Shown: one piece after another, positions 10,474-20,517 of the stretch
Position numbering within the stretch: position 1 is the first letter of the stretch
Layout: each line of letters begins with the position of its first letter
Origin: Umbilicaria muhlenbergii
Lineage: Eukaryota > Ascomycota > Lecanoromycetes > Umbilicariales > Umbilicariaceae
Direction of reading: 5' to 3'
Assembly (NCBI GenBank): GCA_000611775.1
Contig: KK106981.1
Coordinates: forward strand, 8,209,548-8,273,547
DNA: 64,000 nucleotides
Notes under the pieces: generated by a model
Database searches by the model: none
Seen by the model: only the letters and a program-made list of their open reading frames with translations
What the model was told of the DNA's origin: nothing
Made by a program: the position numbers and the translations under genes

Positions 10474-12010
10474 ATGGTAAAGGAGCTTGTCGTGTCCTCT
10501 ACAGGAACCAGAGCCAACCACGTGAAAGTCAAGACTGGATGTGTCACTTGCAAGTTCGTCATGCACCTATTTCCCATCTTTGATTGTTCTCCAACATCCT
10601 AACTCCTAGCCTAGAACCCGGCACGTGAAATGCGATGAGCAGAAGCCGGAATGCTTCAGATGCCGTCGAACTGGCCATAAGTGCGGTGGTTATTCGGTAA
10701 TGAGTCACGACAAATACCTTAATAATCCGGGCTGGCCGAGCACCTCTGTCAACACGCCAGGCTCATTTGCCTCATACAGCATACCGTTTGATTTCCCTGG
10801 AAGTGGAAGAGAACGCCGGAGCTTTCATTACTTTCGCATTCGGACTGTCCCGGACCTGTCAGGCTATTTCCATTCAGATTTTTGGGAGCGTCTGATCCTC
10901 CAGTTCTGCCATGCTGAGCCCGCCATACGGCATGCTTTGATCGCTCTAGGCGCGGTACACGAGACATTCAACATAAGCGGAGATCATGCTGCTAGAGGTG
11001 GGCAGGAGAAATGGGATCGCCGATTTTCTCTGCAGCAGTACAACAGAGCAATAAGTAAACTGCGTAAACATTTGTCAACCAAGGGACATCAATCTGTGGT
11101 AGTCGCCTTGATATGCTGTTTGCTATTCATCTGCTTCGAGAGCCTCCTGGGGAACCATGAGTCAACGCTATGTCATCTCGAGAGTGGTTTGGATATCTTG
11201 CGTGGTTGGCGGGCTAGAAATGTCTGGTTACCATCTTCGGAGTCCGACCTCATTGAAGATCACCTCGTACAGGTATTTTGCCGTCTAGACATGCAAGCAA
11301 CATTCCTTCTCGACACACGGATCCCTCAATTTCCCAGGATACTACCGATCTGTAAAACTGAAGCCACCGATTTCGTCAATATAAGATTCGCCGGCCTGAC
11401 CGAAGCAAGGAACATGTTGGAGAAAATAGGGAACCAGTTGGCCTATTTCAAAGTACTAAACCAACTAGACCCTGATCGGCCATCAGAAACTACACCTTCT
11501 GCGATCATAATAGAGCAGGCTAAAATCGACGCTCGGCTCCAGGGATGGTCCCGGGCCTTTGACGACCTCCTCGGAAGAATGGGCACAACAATGAGTACCA
11601 ATGAACTGCGCGGTGCCATCCTGCTTAAGATGCACCGAAAAACCATGGCTCTCCTCCTCGCTAGCGGTGAATCTGTGTCTGCACGGGCGGCTGCTAGCTT
11701 CACCGGTACCTTTGCGGAAATAACGTCGCTTGCAGAGTCTCTGTTCAAGAGCAGAGGATGCTCAGACGAGTCGCCTACTTTCGCACTCGATCTGGGCGTC
11801 ATTGCATCTCTGTACATGGCCGCTAGGAAGTGCTGTGATGCAACAATCCGTCAACATGCCATATCACTGCTTTACACGTCAGCCCGGCGAGAGGCTCTCT
11901 GGAATGGTGATATGGTGGCTAAGGTTGCGGAGCGGGTAGAGGCCGAGACGGATAGAATGGTGCCTGGTGGGGTGTTGGAGCTTGCACAAAGGTACGGAGT
12001 GACTGAATAA
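10474..12010 (+). CDS. Zn(2)Cys(6) fungal transcription factor
   Basis: Two exons, 10474-10553 and 10615-12010, joined across a 61 bp intron (GTTCGT...CTAG, CCTAACT branch). The join completes the zinc cluster: C23, C26, C33, C40, C43 and C50 in a CVTCKTRHVKCDE...C-x2-C-x6-C arrangement. The protein is 491 residues, a usual length for this family. The middle and C-terminus resemble the fungal-specific regulatory domain (SGYFHSDFWERLILQFCHAEPAIRHAL, helices around 95-115). It should be a nuclear DNA-binding regulator; the target genes are unknown. It is divergent from the RTA1-type gene, which makes that gene a possible target, but this is only positional inference. Confidence 0.88.
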
Positions 12011-12714
12011 GGTCTCACTGAATGGCTGGAAACAGCAACAACGACATCGATGTGACTGGGTTGGGAAGGTGGCGTTCGCCTGGAGAGGCTTTGGGGTACA
12101 TCTCTAGTACACTCAGACGTGTTCACGATGCATACTTTGCGCACTGCATAGAATCGCACGGTAGCAAAATAAGGACGAGCGTGGGCATGGTCATCTCGAA
12201 GAAGGCTTTTCATACAGCTAGCCTCGAGATAATTCCCTCGATGCCAGCCATGTCATCACCCACTGCTTGTGAATCCGAACCCCTCACCGTAAAAAGAATC
12301 TTCTGCCGTCTGACTCCTATCCTTCCTACACAACACCACCAGTGCCTGGCTCAAGAGACCACGTTCGTCGCTGACCATTTGTCCGGATCTAGAGAATTCT
12401 CTCGCCATTGATTGTTGTCTGTTCACATTAGTCTCAAAGTGGAAGGCAAACAATACCATACGCTTCACAAGAAGATATTCTCGTGTATCTCACTTCCTTG
12501 TCAGCAATACCAAGCAGTAGTGGCTAGTTCGCGACAATGGTTTTGCGTTGGTGGTTAGATCTCAAGTGAGTTCCGCTTACTAAGCCAATGTTTACATTGC
12601 CGCTTTTTTCCTGGTGCCGGCATTCTACACCACCTGGACTCAGAATATCTACGTGCGGAGTCCCATTGAGGTGTCCCGAATACGCCACTAGGAATATTAC
12701 TGACATATTCAAGC
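12011..12714. other. Intergenic
   Basis: This lies between two co-directional genes. It has short frames only, without conserved motifs. It probably holds the 3' end of the regulator transcript and the promoter of the coiled-coil gene. Confidence 0.45.
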
Positions 12715-14757
12715 ATGGCGTTGCCATTATCTCCACTCTCAACCTCTGTTCAAAACCTTAAAGCTCCCGCGACTGTCGAACGGAGTACTAATCTCAAGTC
12801 TCCCAAGTTCTGCAATTCACCTAACAAATTTCTCAAGCAAGGCACTGAAAATGACACGTTTATCATAGCAGAGGACCATCCAAGCTCGCCATTCGTTGAT
12901 ATGGTTGATTTCGAAAACCGATCTTCGCGTCAAGTCAAGAGCGCGAGCAGACCATCCTCACCGAAGAAACAATCTCCCCAGAGACATGTCCCAATACCTC
13001 TGACAGAAGCTGCGTTGAGGGAAAATGAGAGTCTGACAAGGGCTATCGAGACACTAGAAAATGAAGCAGCGAATGAGAAACACGATGATCCGTGTAACGA
13101 CACAACCTTAACACCTGGGGGTCCTCAAGGCTATACGGGAATGGATGATACATGCTTCAGTGCCTTCTCTGAGGTACCTGACATGACACAATTCGCGCGG
13201 GTGGGTCGGTCGCCAACTAAGAGCATCGCTGGAAGTCCTGCGAAACAAATGAGGGAAGCGCATTATCGGAACGGTGCGGTCACGCCTGGGCAAAGCGGAC
13301 TCGAAACACCTGGGACTACTCGAAGGCACGGCTACGAAGACAATTCGCGCTCACCGTCACCAACACCGCGTGGTCCAAAAACATCAAACGGTAAAGATAC
13401 GACAAACCTCATCCTCGACTTCACCGAGCAGTTTAATGCTATTGCCCCGAGCTCAAACCTATCACCGAGTAGAGGAAAGCGGAACTCAATCTCGCCGATC
13501 AAGTTTGCACCGCAGCGAGAAGTCTCATGGGGCTCTAGAGGCCGGATAACATCGCCAGGGAAATCGATGCTTCCGCCCAGCACACCCTCCGAGGCCCGCT
13601 CCTTTGCCAGCCTTCTAGATTTTGACATCCCCCCAGTCCCGACACCTCGCTCCATACCCACCATCAGTGCTCGTGAACTCGAGACTCTCAAATCGACTTT
13701 CCTATCCCAGATCTCTTCATTGCGTGCTACTCTTAATGGCAAGGAAGCCGAGATCAACAGTCTGAAAGAGTCAGTTAGCGATGCAGAGCGCCGAGTTGGC
13801 GAAGCGTTCGAGGATGTACGCGAAGAGAGAAACGCGAGGGAGAGTCTACAACACGAGAAGATTGATTGGGAGATCAGGGACAAGGAGCGGCATGGGATAA
13901 TCCAGGGAGTGAAGGAAGAGATCATTCGAATCGAGCATCAGAGAGATGAGTTGACACAGAAGGTAGAAGAGAGCGAGAAGAAGAGAGAGGAAGCCGAGAC
14001 GAAACTTGCAGAGGCCGAAAGCCAGATCGTCGCTTTGCGGGCCGCAACTCCATCCACCCCCTCTAGCAGCGAGTCTGGAGGTTTGGAAAAAGGAAACAAC
14101 AAGGAGGTGGAAGCAGCAGTCGGGAAGGTAGCGCGCGAGCTCCACAGCCTGTACAAAGGCAAGCACGAAATCAAAGTCGCCGCGCTCAAGAAAAGCTACG
14201 AAGCTCGCTGGGAGAAGAAGTACCGCGAGCTCGAGACCAAATTAGTGGAAGTCACCAAAGAGAACGAGGAATTGAGAAGCAACCGCGACACGACCATGTC
14301 CGGCGTCCTTCCCGCCCCGCCGGCACCGGTGGAGACGGAGTGGGATAAGCAAATCCGCGCAGCTGAGGCGCAGCATCTGGAGGAAGAGAGGGCCAGGCTG
14401 GAAGCCGAAACGGAGACTTTGAAGCGGGATCTTGAAACTTCACGTAAGGAATTGGAGAAGGAGCGTGTGGAGAAGGGCGAACTGGTCGCTGCGTCCGAAG
14501 AGATGCTTTCGATGCTGGCGCAGTCGACGATGAACGACCACGCCGCGCCGACTGGCGGCGTTGAGAATCTGAGAGGCAGCGTGTCGAGGCCATCGGGCTT
14601 GAAGGGACCGGGGTTTGGATTAGGGGGTGGGCACGGGGAGAGTAGGATTGGGAGGATGCATTCCGGTGGGGTTGAGGGAAGAACTGTGAGTGGGAGTGGA
14701 AGAAGCGGGATCATGAGCAACATCGAAAGGATGGGCCGGGGGAGGGTGGTGGATTGA
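12715..14757 (+). CDS. Coiled-coil protein, probably spindle-pole or microtubule associated
   Basis: A single exon of 680 residues. The N-terminal half is Ser/Pro-rich and disordered, with several SPxK-type sites (SPTK, SPAK, SPGK) expected for cyclin-dependent kinase targets. From about residue 320 to 620 the sequence is heptad-rich coiled coil, including VARELHSLYKGKHEIKVAALKK and later LEEERARLEAETETLK. The tail is Gly/Arg/Ser-rich. The layout resembles fungal Cut12-type or TACC-type spindle pole proteins; I cannot decide between these or exclude another family. Function at the spindle pole is inference from coiled-coil and phosphosite pattern only. Confidence 0.7.
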   Translation: MALPLSPLSTSVQNLKAPATVERSTNLKSPKFCNSPNKFLKQGTENDTFIIAEDHPSSPFVDMVDFENRSSRQVKSASRPSSPKKQSPQRHVPIPLTEAALRENESLTRAIETLENEAANEKHDDPCNDTTLTPGGPQGYTGMDDTCFSAFSEVPDMTQFARVGRSPTKSIAGSPAKQMREAHYRNGAVTPGQSGLETPGTTRRHGYEDNSRSPSPTPRGPKTSNGKDTTNLILDFTEQFNAIAPSSNLSPSRGKRNSISPIKFAPQREVSWGSRGRITSPGKSMLPPSTPSEARSFASLLDFDIPPVPTPRSIPTISARELETLKSTFLSQISSLRATLNGKEAEINSLKESVSDAERRVGEAFEDVREERNARESLQHEKIDWEIRDKERHGIIQGVKEEIIRIEHQRDELTQKVEESEKKREEAETKLAEAESQIVALRAATPSTPSSSESGGLEKGNNKEVEAAVGKVARELHSLYKGKHEIKVAALKKSYEARWEKKYRELETKLVEVTKENEELRSNRDTTMSGVLPAPPAPVETEWDKQIRAAEAQHLEEERARLEAETETLKRDLETSRKELEKERVEKGELVAASEEMLSMLAQSTMNDHAAPTGGVENLRGSVSRPSGLKGPGFGLGGGHGESRIGRMHSGGVEGRTVSGSGRSGIMSNIERMGRGRVVD

Positions 14758-15106
14758 ACGGATCTATCAGCTAAGGGCGCGCGGAGTTGGGGATTGAGGT
14801 TCTGTCACCAAGCTATCTGACCGGTCTTCGGAGTATGGACGGGATGGTTTGGTATAGCTCTGGGGCGATGGTTCCGTTGATGAGGCTAGAACCACATGTA
14901 GTGCCATCAAGTGGCCATGTGCGCTAGACCGCGAGCGTTTTTCCTATTGTTACATACTGTCAACACGGGTGTCCCGGTATGAATGATGCGAACGCCATAA
15001 ATCCCCAATCACCTGGATCGAGTACAGTGTATAACTCCCCACCACCTCACTGTCGCAACAACTCTTGCCTTCTAACCCCCTTCCCCCTATTTTTCCCTTT
15101 CTACCC
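14758..15106. other. Intergenic, convergent
   Basis: Short 3' flanks of two converging genes; the last 50 bases are pyrimidine-rich. Nothing else is seen. Confidence 0.5.
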
Positions 15107-15677
15107 TTACGCACTCACTCCGACAGTCAAAATGATGCTATTCCCCAACACGACCTGATTGACACATTTGCTATCGAAACAGGCCAGACAGTCCGCGCTG
15201 GCTTTTCTTCCCGTCAGACAGGCCTAATAGTTTCCCCGAAAGGTTAGCCATGTCATCCCCATCCGTCATCCAATCACCCCAATGCCTTCACTCCTTTCAG
15301 CCCCCATCCCAACGGCTATCCCCACACCACACCCTACCCATCCCACGCACAGAAAAGAACAAACTCACCCTACACTTCTTCTGCAAGAACACCCCCCCTG
15401 GCGTCCTCGCATTCCCACCCGCACAAGACGGGATACACTGCGCCGTAGCCGCAAAACACGGTTGCAGCAAACAAGTGCCGCACTCGAAAGAGACGGCGTA
15501 GGGGTTTGTGGCGGGGGGGACGGAGCCGAAAGGGGTCGATTCGAGGGGGTTGTTGTTGGGGGTTGATTCGAGGGAGGTGGCGGGAAGGGGGTTCGCGGAC
15601 GTGAGAAGGGGATTGAGGAGTAGAGGAAGGAGGATCAGAGAATGGAGGGTTGAGAAGGGGAGGGTGGGGAATTTCAT
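15107..15677 (-). CDS. Small cysteine-rich secreted protein (effector-like)
   Basis: Two exons, 15677-15369 and 15223-15107, joined across a GTGAGT...CTAAC...TTAG intron in phase 0, giving 141 residues. A signal peptide is clear: a Lys, then a hydrophobic core (LHSLILLPLLLNPLL), then TSA-NP as a likely cleavage site near residue 28. The mature part carries ten cysteines in paired spacing (ECGTC, QPC, QC, SC, KKC, AC, DC, AC, KC), several in exon 2, which supports the splice. It is probably an extracellular, disulfide-stabilised protein. No named family is recognised. Without the intron the frame runs on into unlikely sequence. Start ATG at 15677 is chosen because it opens the signal peptide; an upstream ATG adds 42 proline-rich residues. 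Confidence 0.7.
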
Positions 15678-16849
15678 TGTTGATGCTGGGGGGAAAGGGG
15701 GAGGTGTGTGGAGAAGATGCGGGATGGATGGGGTATAGGAGGGCAGGATTGGAGAGGGGATAGGGTTGTGAGAGAGAGACAGATGGGGCGGCTTGTACGA
15801 CAAGAGGGGGTTGTATAAGTACTCAGTACTCGACGATAGCTCAACGATCGTTCTGGTAGGGAAAAGGCCTAGACCGATGCGCTATTGAACAAGATGCGAC
15901 TGCCGAAGCCCAAACGGCCGCGGGTAGTGCAAGTGAAACATGGTCAAGCTCCATATATGCGGGGAAGCTTGTCGTGAAACAATGAGCTGACGCGGGGGAT
16001 ATAAGCTTATCGCAATGATAAGCACGGCTTTTGTCAAGAGAGTGGTGACGGCACAGGTACTTTATGAGTTGTGGAGGGATGAGGGTGAGGTCTGGGAAAG
16101 TGAGTTTGATGGTTGTCGGGGTGGTTATGCAAGGGGAAGCAATCACGCGTATAGCATGAGGGACTGTTGTAATTGCGAAGAGAGCTTTATGGGATTACAG
16201 AGATAATAGAAAGGGAGAGAGTCGGGTGAGGAGGAGAGAAAAGGGGAGTCAGGACCAGGCAATGTAGGGAAGCGGTTGGCTGAGAACTGAGATTGAGCGT
16301 TGAAAATGTAGAGGAGCAGTTAGCTGAAACGTAACTTAGCCATAACAATAAACTTGAACTTCAAACTCTGACCTTTCCAAAGGAGGAGCACTCGGTTTCC
16401 GTCTGCAATTCAGAGCACGGGAGGTTGTAGACGCTGAGAAACTCTCTGATGTGCACTCTCAAGCGGCCAACCACACCACAAAGCCGTCTACAGACTTGCC
16501 GAAATGTGGCAAATAATATGATGAGACGGCTCTCGAAACGGTCGCAAACTGCCTTGAGGGAAACCTCGGATTAACGTCTTCATCGAGAAGACACTGCTGG
16601 TATCCCTCCACTCCCGGCCCCCGTAGCCTCCACCACCCAAGCCGAAAAACAGTCTTCACCCTCCTAGCCGCCGACGAAAGCTGAAGCGATGGCCGCATCC
16701 GAGCAAAGTACATACCGAGGCTCGTGCTCATGGTTTGACGTCGTTTTGGAGCGCGTCGAGGCCCGGGTGTCCGCTTTGAAGGATCCAGCCGCGAATTCCA
16801 ATTCCAACACCACTGGTATTGTTCCCTCACCCGCCAACACTAGCACCAC

Positions 16850-16936
16850 TCCAGATCCCTCCCCTCTCCTTCTCACCTCCCCCTCCACCTCCCCCTCCCC
16901 CTCCCCCTCCCTTTTCTCCCCTCTCACCTACCCCCT
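16850..16936. repeat. C/T-rich low-complexity tract left of the gap
   Basis: Runs of CTCCCC with ACCTCC interruptions directly against the N block. The right side of the gap has the complementary composition (GGGGAG), so the missing sequence crosses a strand-composition switch. Confidence 0.7.
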
Positions 16937-17223
16937 NNNNNNNNNNNNNNNNNNNNNNNNNNNNNNNNNNNNNNNNNNNNNNNNNNNNNNNNNNNNNNNN
17001 NNNNNNNNNNNNNNNNNNNNNNNNNNNNNNNNNNNNNNNNNNNNNNNNNNNNNNNNNNNNNNNNNNNNNNNNNNNNNNNNNNNNNNNNNNNNNNNNNNNN
17101 NNNNNNNNNNNNNNNNNNNNNNNNNNNNNNNNNNNNNNNNNNNNNNNNNNNNNNNNNNNNNNNNNNNNNNNNNNNNNNNNNNNNNNNNNNNNNNNNNNNN
17201 NNNNNNNNNNNNNNNNNNNNNNN
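16937..17223. other. Assembly gap (287 N)
   Basis: A run of 287 undetermined bases between a pyrimidine-rich and a purine-rich low-complexity flank. The true length of the missing repeat is unknown. Confidence 0.98.
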
Positions 17224-17305
17224 GGAAGGGGGAGGGCGTCGATTGGGGGGGAAGGGGGGGGATCTGAGGAGGGGGTTGGAGGTGGGAGACTTGGTCACGG
17301 TAAGG

Positions 17306-17474
17306 GGAGGGCGAGGAGGAGGGCGATGGGGAGGGCGAGGGCGAGGGCGAGGGCGAGGGCGATGGGGAGGGCGAGGGCGAGGGCGAGGGCGATGGGGAGG
17401 GCGATGGGGAGGGCGAGGGCGAGGGCAAGGGCGATGGGGAGGGCGAGGGCGAGGGCAAGGGCGAGGGCGAGGGG
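17306..17474 (+). repeat. Hexamer minisatellite GAGGGC with GATGGG variants
   Basis: About 28 copies of a 6 bp unit, mostly GGGCGA with interspersed GGGGAT-type variants in an apparent higher-order pattern. Open frames through it encode only Arg-Ala/Arg-Gly or Pro-Ser repeats and are not taken as genes. Confidence 0.85.
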
Positions 17475-17942
17475 AGGTTGAGGGGGTGGGTGGATTGTGG
17501 GGGGTGGTGGGGGTGGGGAGTATGGTGTGGTTGCTGGGTGCCATGGGGATGGGGTGTTTGCGGTAGGTGAATAGGAGAGCGGATTATTAATGCGTGAGTA
17601 TTAAATAACTTTGTCAGAGTTCAGCAGACTTGGGCATGTTTCCGCTATGCAACGGGCATGAGGCATACTAGTGCTCTTCGTGTTTGAAATCCGTGACCGT
17701 TTTTGTGATGAGTTTGTTTTCATTCCAATATCAGAATTGCAAGATCTCCTCAACCCGCCCCACCAACCCCGCCCGCCATATGTTATGAATCCGTAGCCAT
17801 CCAACTCCCAAGCTCCCAACTAAAGAAACATTCACCATTTATCGGTGTCGTATCAACTCCATACCCCTCCACATCCGGTTCGGTGTCGGAGACTTAGGTC
17901 ATTTGCAGATCGTGTGAAGATCGGGACAGTGAGCACAAGTAT

Positions 17943-18133
17943 TTCTGACCCTAATGTCAGCGCCCGTTCGCGAAGCTAGGAGGAGTCGAAACAGTGAGTA
18001 TACATTTGCAGTTGCACTGGCCGCTGGGGCATTGGCAAGAGGCGCCGCAGCTGCAGGTACATCCGGGAGCTGTAATATCATGTCAGTCCTAAGGCCAGTA
18101 GATGGTGGATGAGGATGAACTGCTCGTACCCAT
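17943..18133 (-). CDS. Metallothionein, 23 residues
   Basis: Three inferred exons: 18133-18130 (ATG G), 18069-18004 and 17944-17943. Introns are GTACGA...ACAG (60 bp) and GTATAC...GTCAG (59 bp, CTGAC branch). The product starts MAPGCTCSCGASC and continues with C-x-C pairs to a C-x-C-K end, seven cysteines in 23 residues, typical of fungal copper-binding metallothioneins. The second intron splits the stop codon (T/AA). If the intron were retained the frame would run a further 16 codons. It acts in the cytosol to bind Cu(I) or other soft metals by family knowledge. The 5' leader is C/T-rich. Confidence 0.75.
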
Positions 18134-19454
18134 GGTGAAGAGTTGTGTGGTTTGGCGGTGAAATTGGTCGGTGCTTTTGTGCGTACGTTGGAATTTGCGG
18201 TAGATGGTTCGAGACGTTGATGTTGCTATCGAAAGTGATGTGTGTGTGAGAGGAAGAGAGAGAAAGAGAGAGGAGGGTGCGGCAGGTGTTATGTGGTGTT
18301 GCGGGATTAGTGCGCGGAATGAAGCGCCTTACGTTTCGTGCTTAAGGTAGGTAGGTAGTTCTGCTCTTGGCCCTTGGCGGGATGTTTCTCGCTAAGGCAC
18401 AAAAGCCTCAAGTGGGGGTAATGCACTTCCACCGAACAAAGGAGGGCTTTGTCTTGGCTGGCTCTCATTGCTTGCTTGCCTTTCGGCGCTTCAGATCTTG
18501 CATCTCCTCGCTCTTTCTTCCGGATCACGGACCCCGATCCTTCTTTGTGATTTCTATGCGTAATTGTTGACCCTTCCGCATGCGTGCCCCTGGTGCCTTG
18601 CCCACTACTGCTGTCATCAAATGGCCGTCTACCACGTCCATTGGCGCCCCGCTGATGCTTGCCCCGTCGCCCCTTCATTCCCTGTTAGACCTGCTCACCT
18701 GAACTTGCTGAGACCGATCAACAGGCCACTAACGACACTGGCCACTCACACGTGCAGGCTCTGGAACATGCCGCTGCTGGGCAGGCGGTGTGGAAGATCC
18801 TGCTCGAGTGCGGAGTGTTAGCGATGAAGAAGTGAGAAGCCGTCAGCAGACAGGCACCGCCCAATCATTTCTGCCGTCGTCTTTGATAAGTAAGCTCGCA
18901 GAAGCATCTGCGTATTCTTAGGGCCTAAGCCAATCATCAAGCCCTCGGCATCCAGCAGTATCAATTGTGAAGAACTGCTCACGTGTCAACGACACCACCG
19001 CGGACTACTCCCCGAGACATGGCGTTCCTTGCCGCACGTCCAACTCCACATGGAAAAGGCCCGAGCCCAGGATCGACGACGCGATAGTAAAGTGGGGGTT
19101 TGGTTGGCTCACCTGCTCAGCCTAAAGCTCGTTATCAATAGAAAACGGACCAATATGGCATTCAGGAATCACGCGCCCCCGCGCATTCGCACCTCCGTCC
19201 CACCACACCTCCAGAAGCAATTCACCATGTCATTGCCCGTCACGGTATGCCTGTGGTGGCATCCGGCGGGGTAACCATTCACATTCGAAACCTCTCTCTA
19301 TATAAGAGACCTCCATTCTCATTTCTGGACCTCAATATCTCGATATCACTCCCACTCCCACTCCCACGAAAAAGAAATCAACGCCACGCAAAACCGTTAC
19401 ACTCGAGAAGTCAACCTCACTCTCACGAACGAAACCCTTCCCATCACCGCAGCC
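18134..19454. other. Divergent upstream region of two metallothionein genes
   Basis: This 1.3 kb holds the 5' flanks of both metallothionein genes. A GA-rich tract lies near 18240-18275 and C/T-rich leaders lie next to both starts. Open frames inside it (for example 18564-18821) have no recognisable features. Metal-response sites are expected but I could not assign any securely. Confidence 0.5.
19299..19306 (+). promoter_or_regulatory. TATA box of the second metallothionein gene
   Basis: TATATAAG lies about 155 bases upstream of the ATG, followed by a C/T- and A-rich leader. The spacing suits a strongly inducible fungal promoter with a leader of about 100 bases. Confidence 0.6.
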
Positions 19455-19641
19455 ATGACTCCCTGCACCTGCTCCACCTGCTCCTGCACCGGCGCTTGCT
19501 CAAGTTGCGACTGCTCCACCTGCGGTGTAAGAACCCTTCATCACCCCTCACATCTCTCATCCATCAATGCCAGAATCCTGCTACATCTCTACCCCATCAC
19601 TTTCAAACCCCTGCTAACATCAACCCCCAACTCAGCACTAA
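19455..19641 (+). CDS. Metallothionein, 25 residues
   Basis: Exon 1 is 19455-19526 and exon 2 is 19636-19641 (His codon plus TAA). The 109 bp intron has GTAAGA, a GCTAAC branch and CTCAG. The product starts MTPCTCSTCSCTGACSSC, has nine cysteines in 25 residues in C-x-C and C-x2-C steps and ends CGH, close to short ascomycete metallothioneins. It is expected to chelate copper or zinc in the cytosol. Splicing is needed: unspliced sequence would add unrelated residues. It is divergent from the 23-residue metallothionein gene and converges on the peroxisomal gene. Confidence 0.8.
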
Positions 19642-20517
19642 ACGAAGTACCGCCATGACGGGAAGCAGAGGCGCGGATTGTTCTATCATCGGGGTCTGAA
19701 ATCCAGCATGGTTGTTCTGGTGGTCGCTGCAGATTTTCCAATGGTGTTCATACGGGATGAGAAGCTTGCTTGCTAGATGTTGAGAAAGGGGTGGAAACTC
19801 AGTCTTTACCGATCTTGAACATGGTCCTGGAAATACAAGCTTGTTGTCAATTCTTTCCTTCCTGATACAGACCTTGTGACGTGATATCGATACTCGGCAA
19901 TAAGAACAGCAGAAGCCTGACACTGAATGCCTCCTACTTCCCTACCCTAAGCGCTGCCATCATCAATTGCACGTATTCACCCCAAGCAGTACGGAATCCC
20001 CCGCAGAAAGTCAAGTTGGCGTACCAAGTTTATGTCATTCCAATCATCTGGCTAAAGCTATTCATTGCCCCCGTCCGCCCCCAAACCGAAAAAGGCAGCA
20101 CTTCTGCCATTCTCGGACGAGTCGTGCTTCTAAAGTCAGGGTCCGATCCAGTCCAGTCCAGAGGGCTGAAACCCTGCACAGCATGCCCACCTCCCAGCCC
20201 TAACCCCCTCGCTCACAAACTCTCGAAACACAAGCATACGCCCGACTTGCAGGCACAGAGAATTAACATACTATCAACCAATCCCCCATCCCACAGCGCA
20301 AACCCATAAGACCTCGGCGAGTGGTACGCACCAATGGTTCCCATGCCCTTACTCACGGGCATCGAAAAATTCCTATATGGCCAATCCCGATGCCAATCCC
20401 ATCCTCATCATCCCATCCCATCATACACACCCCCAACCCCCCACCTCGACTCCTTAATCCCCCAACTCCCTAATCTCCCCAATCCCCACCCACTACCCCA
20501 ACCCCATCGACACATCT
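19642..20517. other. Intergenic, convergent
   Basis: The 3' flanks of the metallothionein and peroxisomal genes. The right 150 bases are C-rich, continuing the G-rich sense end of the peroxisomal gene. No gene is recognised. Confidence 0.5.

Larger units (their letters stand above)
15678..17942. other. Gene-poor, low-complexity block
   Basis: A 2.3 kb region with no supported gene. It contains a C/T-rich tract, an assembly gap and a G-rich hexamer array. A minus-strand frame at 15841-16146 and a gap-spanning frame from 16689 lack family features. The right side carries the downstream flank of the first metallothionein gene. Confidence 0.5.

Noticed and set aside
15841-16146. Minus-strand frame of 101 residues
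   Set aside because: No family features, no supporting splice structure.
16689-17544. Frames running across the N gap
   Set aside because: Composed of repeat and undetermined bases; cannot be supported.
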